Below the pieces are notes generated by a model. That model did not search any database. It was not told where the DNA came from and worked only from the letters and a program-made list of their open reading frames with translations. Made by a program: the position numbers and the translations under genes. Source: Chloroflexota bacterium (GTDB lineage Bacteria > Chloroflexota > Dehalococcoidia > UBA2979). From it: a DNA stretch of 53,284 nt. Below, in pieces: positions 17,090 to 26,031 of the stretch. The DNA lies in contig VGPD01000011.1 in assembly GCA_016875635.1 (NCBI GenBank), forward strand, positions 1-53,284, in the 5' to 3' direction. Numbering within the stretch: the stretch's first letter is position 1; every line of letters starts with the position of its first letter.

Positions 17090-18382
17090 GTGTCAAGAAT
17101 TGTTCACGCGTATACACGGGATAGCCGCAAGGCATCGACTTCTGTCAACTCCCAGATTACCGCACGAATCTCCGCTGCGGCGCTGCGCCGCTCGCTCCCC
17201 TCCCACCTCCGAAGCCTTCTGACCGCCGCCGAGGCCACCGCGACGGATCGTCGGATCACCCTGTGGGCGGTTGGCGGCGCGCCGCGCGACCTGGCACTCG
17301 GCGTGCCGATCAACGACCTCGACCTCGCCATCGACGGCGACACGGGGCGCTTTCTGCGCGACCTCGCCTCGCGCCTGCCGGCCGCGACGACGAGTTCGGT
17401 GACGGTGTTCGGGACAGCGAGTGTCACGCTCACGACCCCGGCGGGCACGGCGCGTCTCGACCTCTCTCGGCTCCGTGCCGAGACGTACCGGTGTCCGGGA
17501 GCGTTGCCGGAGGTGCGGTGGACGCGATCCGTCGAGCGAGACCTTGCGCGGCGCGACTTCACCGTCAACGCGGTCGCCCTCGGCCTCACGGGGACACAGC
17601 GGAATCGCGTGGTCGACCCTTTCGATGGCCTCGCGGATATCGCCGCCCGGCGATTGCGTGTGCTCCATGCCCGGTCGTTCGAAGACGACGCGACCCGGCT
17701 TTGGCGTGGCGCCCGGGTCGCGTCCGAGCGGCAGCTCCGCCCTGATGCGGAGACCGCCTTCCTGATCGTGCAGGGCGGTCAGTGGGCCTCCACGGTCTCC
17801 GGTGACCGGTGGTCCGGTGAACTTGACCTGACTGCGCGTCGGGGTCACGGCGCCGGTGTGATGCGACTGCTGAACCGGTGGGGCGTCCTGCGCTCCATCC
17901 ATCCAGCGTGGGCGCTCGACCCTCGCAGCAGCCGCGCGCTCGCACGCCACCCGGAGCCGATGCCCGCAGCGAGGCTCGCGGCGCTGGTGCTCGCGCCGCT
18001 GCCGGAAGCGGTCGCGGTGCTGGCGCGGCTGGACGCCTCGGGCGAGACGCGCGAGGCGGTGCGTGACACGGCACGCCTGCTCGCGTCGCCGCCGGCGCCC
18101 GCGCCGGAGGTGCTGGCCACGCTGGAGCGTGCCGGTGCGGACGCCCGCCTGGCGGCCCGCTGGTTGGTGCCCGATCGGGGCGCGGACTGGCGAGCGCTCG
18201 ACCGGTGGGGACGGACGAAGCCGGCGTTGAGTGCGGAGGAAATCGTTGCGCTGGGGGCGCCGCGCGGTCCGGCGCTGGGGCGCATCCTGCGCGAGTTGCG
18301 TCGCGCCCGCTTCGAGCGCACCCTGACCGCAAAGGCCGCCGAGCGCGAGTTCGTGCGGCGCGCCCTGGAGCGCGAGGAGTAG
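17090..18382 (+). CDS. CCA tRNA nucleotidyltransferase / poly(A) polymerase-family protein
   Basis: A 430-residue class II nucleotidyltransferase. The head has the VGGAPRDLALG loop (G62, G63) and catalytic D76-x-D78 (NDLDLAI). RRDFTVNAVAL and FEDDATRLWRGAR (the FxxDPxRxxR-type motif) are the later family motifs. The C-terminal half is helical and rich in Ala, Arg and Leu. GTG 17090 has GGGAG about 11 nt upstream. All three tRNA genes in the window already encode CCA, so the enzyme may act mainly in repair, or the gene could be a related A-adding enzyme. It is followed at 2 bp by the zinc-finger gene. Confidence 0.85.
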   Translation: MSRIVHAYTRDSRKASTSVNSQITARISAAALRRSLPSHLRSLLTAAEATATDRRITLWAVGGAPRDLALGVPINDLDLAIDGDTGRFLRDLASRLPAATTSSVTVFGTASVTLTTPAGTARLDLSRLRAETYRCPGALPEVRWTRSVERDLARRDFTVNAVALGLTGTQRNRVVDPFDGLADIAARRLRVLHARSFEDDATRLWRGARVASERQLRPDAETAFLIVQGGQWASTVSGDRWSGELDLTARRGHGAGVMRLLNRWGVLRSIHPAWALDPRSSRALARHPEPMPAARLAALVLAPLPEAVAVLARLDASGETREAVRDTARLLASPPAPAPEVLATLERAGADARLAARWLVPDRGADWRALDRWGRTKPALSAEEIVALGAPRGPALGRILRELRRARFERTLTAKAAEREFVRRALEREE

Positions 18383-18384
18383 CG

Positions 18385-18795
18385 ATGGACGATGCGACGG
18401 TCTGCGGTATCTGCGGCGACGCCAGCGATCCATCGCCGATCGTGAAGTGCATCCAGTGCCGGACTCCGTTTCACCTCCGTCTACGGGACGACCTCCCCGG
18501 CCGGGACTGCGGCGATGCGATCATGGGCGAGTCCATGGGCATCGAAATGATCTGCAACGGCTGCATTGACCTCCAGCGCGCCGGAGCGGATCCGGACGAG
18601 GACATGCTGTCGATGTTCGCGGCGATGACCGAGGGCCGGCTCGAGTTGCCCAACTCCGCGCCGCCCCAGCGTGCTCAGCCCGCTCCACGGCCGCAGCCGT
18701 CGGCATCCACCCCTCCGCCCCCTCCGGTCCGTCCCCCCGCGAAACCCGTGGACGATGACCGCCCGCGACGCCGGTTCCGCCGGATCGACCGGTGA
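18385..18795 (+). CDS. small protein with a PHD/RING-like C4HC3 zinc-finger pattern
   Basis: A 136-residue protein from ATG 18385, just after the CCA-enzyme stop and with GAGGAG upstream. The first 62 residues hold eight potential metal ligands: C7-x2-C10, C22-x2-C25, H30, C42 and C57-x2-C60. This is the order C4-H-C3 of treble-clef/PHD-type fingers, though the gap between His and the next Cys is longer than in eukaryotic PHD domains. Residues about 92-125 are Pro/Ala-rich and disordered, ending in a basic RPRRRFRRIDR tail. No bacterial family was recognised; a nucleic-acid or protein-binding adaptor is possible. The stop overlaps the next gene (GTGA). Confidence 0.75.
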   Translation: MDDATVCGICGDASDPSPIVKCIQCRTPFHLRLRDDLPGRDCGDAIMGESMGIEMICNGCIDLQRAGADPDEDMLSMFAAMTEGRLELPNSAPPQRAQPAPRPQPSASTPPPPPVRPPAKPVDDDRPRRRFRRIDR

Positions 18796-19046
18796 GCGAG
18801 GCGCCCACGGTGCGTCCGCGGCGGATCGTTTCGCCCCTGCTCATCCTCGCGCTGGGCTTGCTGCTGGGCCGCATGGCTTCACAGCTTCCGGAATGGCCGC
18901 GCGGCCTTGTCGATCTCCTGATCGCGGTGCTCGTCGCCGTCTCTGTCACGACGATGTGGCGGCGCTGGGCGCGGCGTGCGATGGAGCAGCGACGGCTGGA
19001 GCAACAGCAGCGTCGCGAGCGTGCGCGGGGCTCGAAGCAGCCGTAG
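18792..19046 (+). CDS. small two-helix membrane protein with basic coiled tail
   Basis: An 84-residue protein starting at GTG 18792, overlapping the preceding stop by 4 nt. Two hydrophobic segments (about 13-31 and 36-54) are followed by a strongly charged Arg/Gln/Glu tail that probably forms a cytoplasmic helix. Not recognised. The translational coupling suggests that it works with, or anchors, the zinc-finger protein. Confidence 0.65.
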   Translation: MSEAPTVRPRRIVSPLLILALGLLLGRMASQLPEWPRGLVDLLIAVLVAVSVTTMWRRWARRAMEQRRLEQQQRRERARGSKQP

Positions 19047-19050
19047 CCCG

Positions 19051-19554
19051 TCAGGACGCGCGGGCGCGCCGTGCGAACCAAGTGGCGTCGCCTGTCTCGG
19101 CGGGAGCGCCGTCGCCGGTGACGGGGACGAAGCCGCAACGGAGCATGCAGTAAAGTCCGCGCCCATTGGTGCGGGGCACGCGCGCCCACACGCGCGTCAC
19201 GCCCTCCTCGATCAGCCGTCGCTCGACCAGCAGCAGCGCCTTCGTGGCCAACGCGTGCCCACGCGAGGCAGGTGCGACGACGACGGCCAGCAGCGCAGCC
19301 TCGCCGGGCATTGGCCAGCCGCGCGCGACTGCGACGAGTCCGTCCGCCGCCCCCGCCGTGCGGCGCCCGTCGCGTAGCGCGTAGACAGAGGCGGCCTCGG
19401 GGATCGCGGGCGGGTCACCGGTGAGACCACGGTCCACGCCGTCGAGGAGCGCCTGTCGGACCCTGGCGTCGGTCATGAGCGTGTCCCGTTCCGCGCCGCG
19501 CACCTCGACCAGCGTGACGCCGAGGCCACTCGCCCACGGTCGCGTCGCGGCCAC
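19051..19554 (-). CDS. GNAT-family N-acetyltransferase
   Basis: A 167-residue acetyltransferase. GTG 19554 overlaps the DinG stop (TAGTG). The acetyl-CoA-binding block is clear: LLAVVVAPASRGHALATKALLLVERRL corresponds to motif A with R-G-x-A, and it is followed by a GVTRVWARVPRTNGRGLYCMLRCGFVP segment typical of strands 5-6. Substrate unknown. It is probably the last gene of the DinG operon and ends 4 bp from the convergent small-membrane-protein gene. Confidence 0.85.
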   Translation of the reverse strand: MAATRPWASGLGVTLVEVRGAERDTLMTDARVRQALLDGVDRGLTGDPPAIPEAASVYALRDGRRTAGAADGLVAVARGWPMPGEAALLAVVVAPASRGHALATKALLLVERRLIEEGVTRVWARVPRTNGRGLYCMLRCGFVPVTGDGAPAETGDATWFARRARAS

Positions 19555-22379
19555 TAGCGCGGCTCGAGCCAGCGGGCGACGGCGGCGGGCATGTCGTCCG
19601 CGCGCAATCGGCGGACCTCGCAGTCCGGGAGGGCGTCGAGGAAGGTCGGCCCGTACTCTCGGCGCGTGATCCGGCTGTCGAGGACGACGAACACACCGCG
19701 ATCCTTCGATCCGCGGATCAGACGGCCGAAGCCCTGACGGAAGCGCAGGACGGACTGCGGCAACGCGAACTCGTCGAACGGGCTGTCGAATTGCTCGGCG
19801 CGTCCGGCGTAGACCGGGTCGCTGGGTACGGGGAAGGGCAGCCGCGCCACGGCGATCTGCGACAGCGCCTCGCCCTGTACGTCGATCCCCTCCCAGAACG
19901 CCGCGGTCCCGAGCAGCAACGTCCGGGGACGCTCCATCAACAGCCGCAGCAGGCGCGCGGGGGAGCCATCGACTCCCTGCGCGAGGACGGTGAGGTCGTC
20001 CGCCTGGAGCGGTTCGCGCAGTGCGTTCGCCGTCGATCGGACAGCCTGATGCGAGGTGAACAGGCCGAGCGTGCGTCCCTGCGCCGCCCGTGCGAGCGCC
20101 GCCAGCGTCTCCTGCACCGCGCGGTCGTATCCCGGCATACCGGGCTCCGGCAGGTCGGTGGCGACAAGGACGAGGACGGCCCGCCGGTAGTCGTACGGCG
20201 ACGGCACCTCCAGCGTCCGAGGCTCGCCCAGGCCAAGGCGCTGCACGGCGAATTCGAACGACCCGGCCGCCGTCAGCGTGGCCGAGGTGACCATGACGGA
20301 ATCGCGTCCACCGTACAGGTCGACCGCAAGCCGTCCCGAGACCTCCAGCGGCGCGAGGTTCAACCGCACATCCCCGTCGCCCGAGGTGACCCACGCGATG
20401 TCGTCGCGGTCGGGACGCAGCACGGTGCGGCGGAGCGAGTCGCGAGCGCCGGCCAGGGCCTCGGCCGCATGCGCGACTTCGCCACGGAGCACCTCGACCT
20501 CCGGGGCATCCTCGATGGCGGCGAGCCCGTCGCGGATGGCGCCGAGGCGTTCAAGCGTCACGGCAAGGCCCATGTCAGCGGTCACGGCGACACCTTCCAC
20601 GTCTTCCCACGCGGGCTGGGTACGACGCGCCGAGGTGAGGGAGACCTCCGACCGTCCTCCGCGGCTGCCCGCCCGCGTCTCCTCCTGGTCGTCGATGAAG
20701 CGCCGCACGGCCTCTACCAGCTCGCGGACGTGCTCGCGTGCGCCGGTCGTCGCGGTGTCGAGGTTCGCCGCCGCAGGCGCGAGGCCGGCGGTGGGCGCGA
20801 GTGCCTGCACCGGGCCGCGCGCCAACCCCTGCACCCGCCGCGCGAGGCCCGGTGCGCCATGCCGGTCCTGCGCGCCGAGTGCGTCCAGGCGGTCGCGTAG
20901 CTCACGCAGCGACAGCGTCGCGCCGTAGTGCTGCGTCGCCACGTCCTCGAGGCGGTGCGCCTCGTCCAGGATCAGATGACGGAACGGCGGCAGCACCTGG
21001 TCGCCTCGGGCGGCGTTGGCGAGCAGCAGCGAGTGGTTGGCGACTACGACGTGCGCGGCGGCGGCACGCTGCCGCGCACGCAGCAGGAAGCAGGAGCCGT
21101 CGCGCACGTAGGCACAGCGGCCGGCGAGGCAGTCGGTGTCGCCGGCGGACACCTGATCCCAGGCCGGCTGTTCCGGCGAGGTCATGTACAGCTCGCCCCG
21201 CTCGCCTGTCTCGGTCTCTGGCAGCCATGCCGCGATGCGCGCGAAGAGGCGCGCCTCCGGCTCCGTGCAGGGCGACGGGTCAAGGCGGATGGCTGCCCAG
21301 CGTTCCAGGCAGAGATAGTTCGCGCGTCCCTTCAGGAGTGCGGTGCGCAACGTCGCCTCCGGTACGCCCGCATACCCCTCCACGATCGCCGAGGCGAGCG
21401 GGAGGTCCTTTGTGGCGAGCTGGTCCTGCAGGTTGAGGGTGTGCGTGGAGACGACGACGCGGTCGTTGTTGCGCAACGCATGGAGCAGGGCGGGGAGCAG
21501 GTAGGCGAGCGATTTTCCGGTGCCGGTCCCTGCCTCGACCGCCAGGTGGCCTCCCTCGCCGAGGTTTCCTGCGACAGCGCGCGACATCTCCTCCTGGCCG
21601 GGGCGGCGTTCATACCCTGGGAAGAGGTCGGTCCGCGCTGCTGCTGCCGCGAACAGCGCGTCCACGTCCAGCGCGGTGACCGGGGCGCGCTCGATGTTCG
21701 GGGTGAGCGTCGCGGGGGCAGCAGCCGAGGGCGGGAGCGGCATCCGCGCGAGGATCTCGCGTACTTCGGTCTCGGTCGGTGGGGCGTCGTGGCGGCGCTC
21801 CAGGGCGTCGTCGATCAGCCGTGTGACGCGCCACCCGGCTCGCTCGGCGAAGATGCGGACCTCCAGGAGCACGGAGCGTGGCATCGCCTCGAGCCGGTCG
21901 AGGAGGGCCAGGAAGATGTCGCGTGTCGCCTCGGCGTCTGAGAGCGCGCGGTGCGCGACCGACATCTTGACGCCCACGGCCTCCGCGAGCGAGCCGAGGT
22001 TCAGCCGGTGCGCGGTCGGGAGCAGGACCGAGGCGAGCTCCCAGGTGTCGTATGACGGCCCGCTCGGGACGATCCGTTCCGCCGCGAGAAACGCGAGGTC
22101 GAACGCGATGTTCTGGCCGACGATCGCACGGTCCCCGATGAACTCCTGGAGTCGGACAGCGACCTCGTGGAAACGCGGCGCGCTCGCCACGTCGGCGTCG
22201 GAGATGCCGGTGAGCGCACGGATCTCGGGCGGGATCGGGCGGCCAGGATTGATGAAGGTCGTGAACGTCTCGGCAGCACCCTGCCGGTCGAAGCGCGTGG
22301 CTCCGACCTCGATGATGACGTCGGAGTCGAGGCTCAACCCCGTGGTTTCGAGGTCAAGTGCGACATATGACTCGGGCAT
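19554..22379 (-). CDS. dinG: DinG-family Fe-S helicase with N-terminal DnaQ-type exonuclease domain
   Basis: A 941-residue fusion. The N-terminal DEDDh 3'-5' exonuclease (about 1-170) has D9-x-E11 (ALDLETTG), NIAFDLAFL and HRALSDAEAT. After a linker comes an XPD/DinG-type superfamily 2 helicase: Walker A EAGTGTGKS, four Cys for a [4Fe-4S] cluster (one in NYLCLERW and three in the stretch from DCLAGRC to GSCF), DEAH box LILDEAH, and C-terminal motifs FTSHQAVRSTA and WEGIDVQGE. The organisation is that of Bacillus-type DinG. In Staphylococcus the homologue acts as a nuclease with little helicase activity, so the biochemical role here stays open. ATG 22379 was preferred over the longer frame. 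Confidence 0.92.
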   Translation of the reverse strand: MPESYVALDLETTGLSLDSDVIIEVGATRFDRQGAAETFTTFINPGRPIPPEIRALTGISDADVASAPRFHEVAVRLQEFIGDRAIVGQNIAFDLAFLAAERIVPSGPSYDTWELASVLLPTAHRLNLGSLAEAVGVKMSVAHRALSDAEATRDIFLALLDRLEAMPRSVLLEVRIFAERAGWRVTRLIDDALERRHDAPPTETEVREILARMPLPPSAAAPATLTPNIERAPVTALDVDALFAAAAARTDLFPGYERRPGQEEMSRAVAGNLGEGGHLAVEAGTGTGKSLAYLLPALLHALRNNDRVVVSTHTLNLQDQLATKDLPLASAIVEGYAGVPEATLRTALLKGRANYLCLERWAAIRLDPSPCTEPEARLFARIAAWLPETETGERGELYMTSPEQPAWDQVSAGDTDCLAGRCAYVRDGSCFLLRARQRAAAAHVVVANHSLLLANAARGDQVLPPFRHLILDEAHRLEDVATQHYGATLSLRELRDRLDALGAQDRHGAPGLARRVQGLARGPVQALAPTAGLAPAAANLDTATTGAREHVRELVEAVRRFIDDQEETRAGSRGGRSEVSLTSARRTQPAWEDVEGVAVTADMGLAVTLERLGAIRDGLAAIEDAPEVEVLRGEVAHAAEALAGARDSLRRTVLRPDRDDIAWVTSGDGDVRLNLAPLEVSGRLAVDLYGGRDSVMVTSATLTAAGSFEFAVQRLGLGEPRTLEVPSPYDYRRAVLVLVATDLPEPGMPGYDRAVQETLAALARAAQGRTLGLFTSHQAVRSTANALREPLQADDLTVLAQGVDGSPARLLRLLMERPRTLLLGTAAFWEGIDVQGEALSQIAVARLPFPVPSDPVYAGRAEQFDSPFDEFALPQSVLRFRQGFGRLIRGSKDRGVFVVLDSRITRREYGPTFLDALPDCEVRRLRADDMPAAVARWLEPR

Positions 22380-22434
22380 GATGCCCGGCTTCCCAGGCGG
22401 CGACGTGGCCGCGGTTACACGAACTGGACGGAGG

Positions 22435-23289
22435 TTACTCCTGGCGGGCCGAGACCGCCTCGCTGGAACCCTCGGCGAACCGCACCCAGCGTCCGCCCTT
22501 CGTCTTGTGGACGGCCTCGAACCGGCCGGCGTGCAGTTCTTCGAGGAACTCCTCCGGCGTCGCGATCTGCTTCTCGAACCCGGTGGCGAAGGTGCCGATG
22601 CCGCTGGTGGAGTGGGCGTCCGAGCCACCGGTGCCGCGGATCCCCAGCAGGCGGGCCACCTCCAGCGCGAACTCATTCTCCTGCGGAGTGTTCGCGCCGT
22701 TGGCGACCTCCACGGCGTGGACGAGTTTGAAAACGGGCATCCGTTCGGCTGCCTCGGCCGGGGTCATCTCGAACTTCACACCTGTGCGCATCGCCGTCAC
22801 CGGGTCGAACAGGCGGCGGAACGGGTGGGCGACGACGAGGAAGCCGCCGACCTTGTCCAGTTCCTCGCGCAACTTGGCGGCCCTGCGGATGCCAGGCAGA
22901 TAGGTCTTCAGCCCCACGGCGATCATATGGCCCATGTCCGTGGAGACTTCCATGCCGAAGTTCACGAAGAAGCTCGGGTGCTGTTCGCGGAACGCCTTCT
23001 GGACGTGGAACTCATGCACGTTGTCGTGCTCGGTCATGTTGACGCCGGACAGCCCGATGCCCTGGGCGATCTGCACGAGCTCGTGTGGGTCGAGCATCGA
23101 ATCGGACGAGGTCGGTTTGGTGTGGACGTGCATCTCAATGATTGAGCCGCGCAGTCCGTCGTGGAGTTCCAGCAGAGCCTCCTCATCCGTCCGCGCCCGA
23201 GTCGGGTAGCGGCGGGGTTCGCCCGGAGGATACCGACCACCCGTCTTCCCGTCACGGTCGCCGTCGAGGGCCTCAGGCGCGGGCGGCAA
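22435..23289 (-). CDS. PHP-domain metal-dependent phosphoesterase-like protein
   Basis: A 284-codon frame with the four PHP metal-site motifs: HVHT (HxH), a GVNMTEHDN motif, GMEV / VVAHPF in the middle, and GGSDAH near the C-terminus. PHP proteins are often phosphoesterases for nucleotides or histidinol phosphate; the substrate here is unknown. TTG 23289 is the most upstream start and overlaps the next gene by 17 nt; the N-terminal 50 residues are polar and the domain begins at IIEMHVHT, so a later start is possible. Confidence 0.8.
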   Translation of the reverse strand: MPPAPEALDGDRDGKTGGRYPPGEPRRYPTRARTDEEALLELHDGLRGSIIEMHVHTKPTSSDSMLDPHELVQIAQGIGLSGVNMTEHDNVHEFHVQKAFREQHPSFFVNFGMEVSTDMGHMIAVGLKTYLPGIRRAAKLREELDKVGGFLVVAHPFRRLFDPVTAMRTGVKFEMTPAEAAERMPVFKLVHAVEVANGANTPQENEFALEVARLLGIRGTGGSDAHSTSGIGTFATGFEKQIATPEEFLEELHAGRFEAVHKTKGGRWVRFAEGSSEAVSARQE

Positions 23290-23689
23290 GGAACGGGAGA
23301 AGACCGAGGAACACCCCGAGTGACGTGAGCAGGGTGGCCCAGACGACGCGCGCCTCGCCGCTGCCGGGCCGTCCTCGCGCGATCACGTAGGCCAGGGTCG
23401 CCAGCAGGTGGAGTGCGGCGATCCCGGCGGCGGACCTCTCCGGCCCGGCGACGTGGAGGGCGACGCCCGCGCCGATCCCGGCCAGCGTCCAGGCGATGAC
23501 CAGCGCATTGATCGCCACGATTCCGAAGATGGGGAGTGAGACATTCAAATTCGGGAGCGGGCGGAACCGCGTCCGTGAGAGGCCGAACATCACATACGCG
23601 GTGCTGGCGAGCGCCATCGCGAACCCGCAAACCCAACCGGCAAGGACGGCCGCGAAGAGCGACGGTTCCGCTTCGATGAGGGCGGTCAC
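23273..23689 (-). CDS. four-helix membrane protein
   Basis: A 138-residue protein with four predicted membrane helices (about 10-35, 50-75, 82-102 and 112-135). GTG 23689 overlaps the ispE stop as GTGA. No family was recognised. It sits between ispE and the PHP gene in one operon. Confidence 0.7.
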   Translation of the reverse strand: MTALIEAEPSLFAAVLAGWVCGFAMALASTAYVMFGLSRTRFRPLPNLNVSLPIFGIVAINALVIAWTLAGIGAGVALHVAGPERSAAGIAALHLLATLAYVIARGRPGSGEARVVWATLLTSLGVFLGLLPFLAARA

Positions 23690-24615
23690 ACGCCACCCTC
23701 GGCGGGCAGGACCTCGACGGCGAGCGCGGCGGCGCGGGGAAGCGTGTTCGCCTCAATCACCGTTGCACCTTCGGTACGGAACGTGCGTCGCAACTCTTGC
23801 AGCTTCGCGCCCTCAAGGACCAGCATGAACACAGCGGGCCCGGATCCACAGAGGTGAAGCCGGGGCGCACCGGCGGCGTGGTACCTCGCATAGTGCGCGA
23901 TCAGTTCGGGCTCACTGCGCTCGACGACCGCCTCGAACGTGTTGATCAGATCAGCGGACGGCGGCGGCGCATTTCGGGCGATGCGCTGGGCAAGACGCCG
24001 AGTCCGGTGGCCGTCCGTGAAGTCGTGTGGGTGGAGGGCAGCGTAGCGGAACGCGGTCTTGGACACACGTTGCGGCACGGGCGGGATCAGTAGCAGCATC
24101 CGCATCGGACGCAGATCCTTCAGCGGCTCCACCACCTCTCCGCGGCCGGAGCAAAACGCGGTGCCGCCGTAGAGGAAGAATGGGACGTCGGAGCCGATGG
24201 TCGCGGCGAGCGCTTCCAGGCGTCCCGGTTGCCAGTCGACCGCCCAGAGTCGCGATAGTCCACGGAGCACCGCCGCAGCGTCCGACGAACCGCCGCCGAG
24301 CCCCCCCGGCGACGGGATCCGCTTCTCGACCTCGACCCGCACGTCGGGCGAACGGCCCAGCGTCTCGGCCATTCGGACGGCGGCGCGGCGGGCCAGGTCG
24401 CCGGCGGGATCGATGCCCGCGGCGTAGGTCCCCGTGAGGATGACTTCGAGTCCTGCCCCTGCCGGGCGGGGCCATAGGGAGACCCGGTCGGCGAGGTCGA
24501 GCGTCGTCATGACGGTGGCGATCTCGTGGAAGCCGTCCGGGCGGCGACGGAGGATCTCCAGTGCGAGGTTGATCTTCGCCGGGGCAAGCAGGCGCAGTCC
24601 GTCGCCGTTACTCAT
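23686..24615 (-). CDS. ispE: 4-diphosphocytidyl-2-C-methyl-D-erythritol kinase
   Basis: IspE phosphorylates CDP-methylerythritol in the non-mevalonate isoprenoid pathway. This 309-residue GHMP kinase starts with LLAPAKINLALEI, has the ATP-binding PSPGGLGGGSSDAAAVL loop and GSDVPFFLYGG, and closes with LCGSGPAVFML. ATG 24615 lies inside the rsmA 3' end, overlapping it by 8 nt; an ATG five codons upstream is also possible. It shares the operon with rsmA and a membrane protein. Confidence 0.95.
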   Translation of the reverse strand: MSNGDGLRLLAPAKINLALEILRRRPDGFHEIATVMTTLDLADRVSLWPRPAGAGLEVILTGTYAAGIDPAGDLARRAAVRMAETLGRSPDVRVEVEKRIPSPGGLGGGSSDAAAVLRGLSRLWAVDWQPGRLEALAATIGSDVPFFLYGGTAFCSGRGEVVEPLKDLRPMRMLLLIPPVPQRVSKTAFRYAALHPHDFTDGHRTRRLAQRIARNAPPPSADLINTFEAVVERSEPELIAHYARYHAAGAPRLHLCGSGPAVFMLVLEGAKLQELRRTFRTEGATVIEANTLPRAAALAVEVLPAEGGV

Positions 24616-25612
24616 CGTCGAGGTCTTCATCGAAATCGTCGTCAGGCTCGTCATCCTCGACGACACCCGCATCCCGGGCCTCGAGGAGTGCAGGATGGCG
24701 GCTTTTGATCAAGCCATAGAGGCGCTCCCAGTCCTCGACCTGCAGATGCTGGGCACGCGCGGTCGCTTCGATGCCCGCCTCCGCGAGGAGCGCGAGGACC
24801 GGGGCACGCTCCAGCGTGAATTCGTCCGTGAGCACGTTGTGCAGTTGCTTCCGCGGCTGCGCGAACCCCGCGCGGACGAGGTGGAGGAACGGCTCGATCT
24901 CCTCGGCCGGAATGTCGAGGGCGGGCGCGGGCAATTTCTCGATCGCGACGACTGCGGACTGCACCTTGGGCGGTGGCCAAAACGCCGTATGCGGCACTTC
25001 GAACAGCAGTTTCGGTGCGCCGTACACCTTCACCGAGATCGAGAGCAGCGACTCGTGTCCAGGCCCGCCCACAATCCGCTGAGCGACCTCGCGTTGGACG
25101 AGGACGACGACCCGCTCCGGCCCTGGCTGAGCCTCGAGCAGCCGTCGGACGATCGGCTGCGTGATGTAGTACGGGAGGTTGCCGCAGGCGGTGTACGGTG
25201 GTTCCGCGCCGCCTTCCGCCAGCAACTCGTCCGGTTCATAGTCCATGACGTCAGCCGCGATGATCTGCAGGTGCTCGAACTCCTTCAGTCGCTCCCGCGT
25301 GGAGGCAGCCAGATCTTCATCCAGTTCGACGGCGACAACGCGTCCCGCGAGGCGCGCGAGTTCTTCTGTCAGCCCCCCCGGCCCCGCGCCGATCTCCAGC
25401 ACGGTCTCGCCGCCCTGCGGGCAGCAGGCGCGGGCGATGTCCGCCAGGATGAATTGGTCGATCAGGAAATGCTGGCCTAGCGATTTCCTTGGCTGGACAC
25501 CGAGGCGCCGGAGATATTCCGGCGGATCCGGGATCGGCGGCTTCGGCCGCTTCGCCTTCGGCACCGAGGGGCGCCGCCGCGAAGCCACCGAGGAGCGTTT
25601 ACGCGGGCTCAT
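24608..25612 (-). CDS. rsmA: 16S rRNA dimethyladenosine transferase
   Basis: RsmA (KsgA) dimethylates two adjacent adenines near the 3' end of 16S rRNA. The 334-residue protein has the AdoMet motifs VLEIGAGPGGLTEELA and VAVELDED, the catalytic NLPYYI motif and PPPKVQSAVV, then the C-terminal helical domain. Two additions are unusual: a basic, Pro-rich N-terminal extension of about 33 residues before RRLGVQPRKSLGQHFL, and a very acidic tail (14 of the last 17 residues are Asp or Glu). The start is ATG 25612; a later start is possible but not marked by an obvious ribosome-binding site. Confidence 0.94.
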   Translation of the reverse strand: MSPRKRSSVASRRRPSVPKAKRPKPPIPDPPEYLRRLGVQPRKSLGQHFLIDQFILADIARACCPQGGETVLEIGAGPGGLTEELARLAGRVVAVELDEDLAASTRERLKEFEHLQIIAADVMDYEPDELLAEGGAEPPYTACGNLPYYITQPIVRRLLEAQPGPERVVVLVQREVAQRIVGGPGHESLLSISVKVYGAPKLLFEVPHTAFWPPPKVQSAVVAIEKLPAPALDIPAEEIEPFLHLVRAGFAQPRKQLHNVLTDEFTLERAPVLALLAEAGIEATARAQHLQVEDWERLYGLIKSRHPALLEARDAGVVEDDEPDDDFDEDLDDE

Positions 25613-25703
25613 GCCCGGCCTCGGTGGCAGATCGCCGCGGAAATTCGGGGGTGGCCGTGCCCCGCCTTCGCTCGGTTGCGCCGGCTTGCTCCTGCTGGCT
25701 GGC

Positions 25704-25806
25704 TCAAGCCCGGCGATCCCGTGGCACCCGACGTCATCGACTTACCGTTGCTGCCTTCCGGCCCTGGCGGGGTTCGCCGCGCGCCGCCGCACGGGACCAG
25801 GCTCTC
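25704..25806 (-). ncRNA. ffs: signal recognition particle RNA, small bacterial type
   Basis: The minus strand carries the conserved SRP helix-8 core: GAACCCCGCCAGG, then the GGAAGG tetraloop region and GCAGCAACGGUAAG at about 25775-25741. Flanking arms pair to close the hairpin: AGCCTGGTCCCGTG on the 5' side with CACGGGA and CCGGGCT on the 3' side. The size is about 100 nt, as in E. coli 4.5S RNA. The ends are estimated from base pairing. A possible promoter lies upstream (TTGAGC, 18 bp, TAGAAC at 25846-25841), which would leave a short 5' leader to be processed. The 419-bp gap between rsmA and the next gene holds this RNA; nothing else was seen there. Confidence 0.92.
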
Positions 25807-26031
25807 AACACTGCCCGGCGCTCGCAGTCCCTTCGCCACCGTTCTATGGCGGGCATTCAGCCCCGCTCAAGCGGATTGCGGGTACAGGGCGCCGCTAACT
25901 CCCCGCCTAGCACGACCGTGTCCAGCGTAGCAGCCGTCCACCTTGGCGGCAGCGAGCACGCGGGCCGCTCCGCCGTTCCGGCGATACACTCGCCTTCTGC
26001 TGTCACCTGACGTCCACGGACGGAGGAGCGC

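Noticed and set aside
25613-26031. overlapping short ORFs in the rsmA-26032 gap
   Set aside because: The region is occupied by SRP RNA; ORFs on both strands lack motifs.
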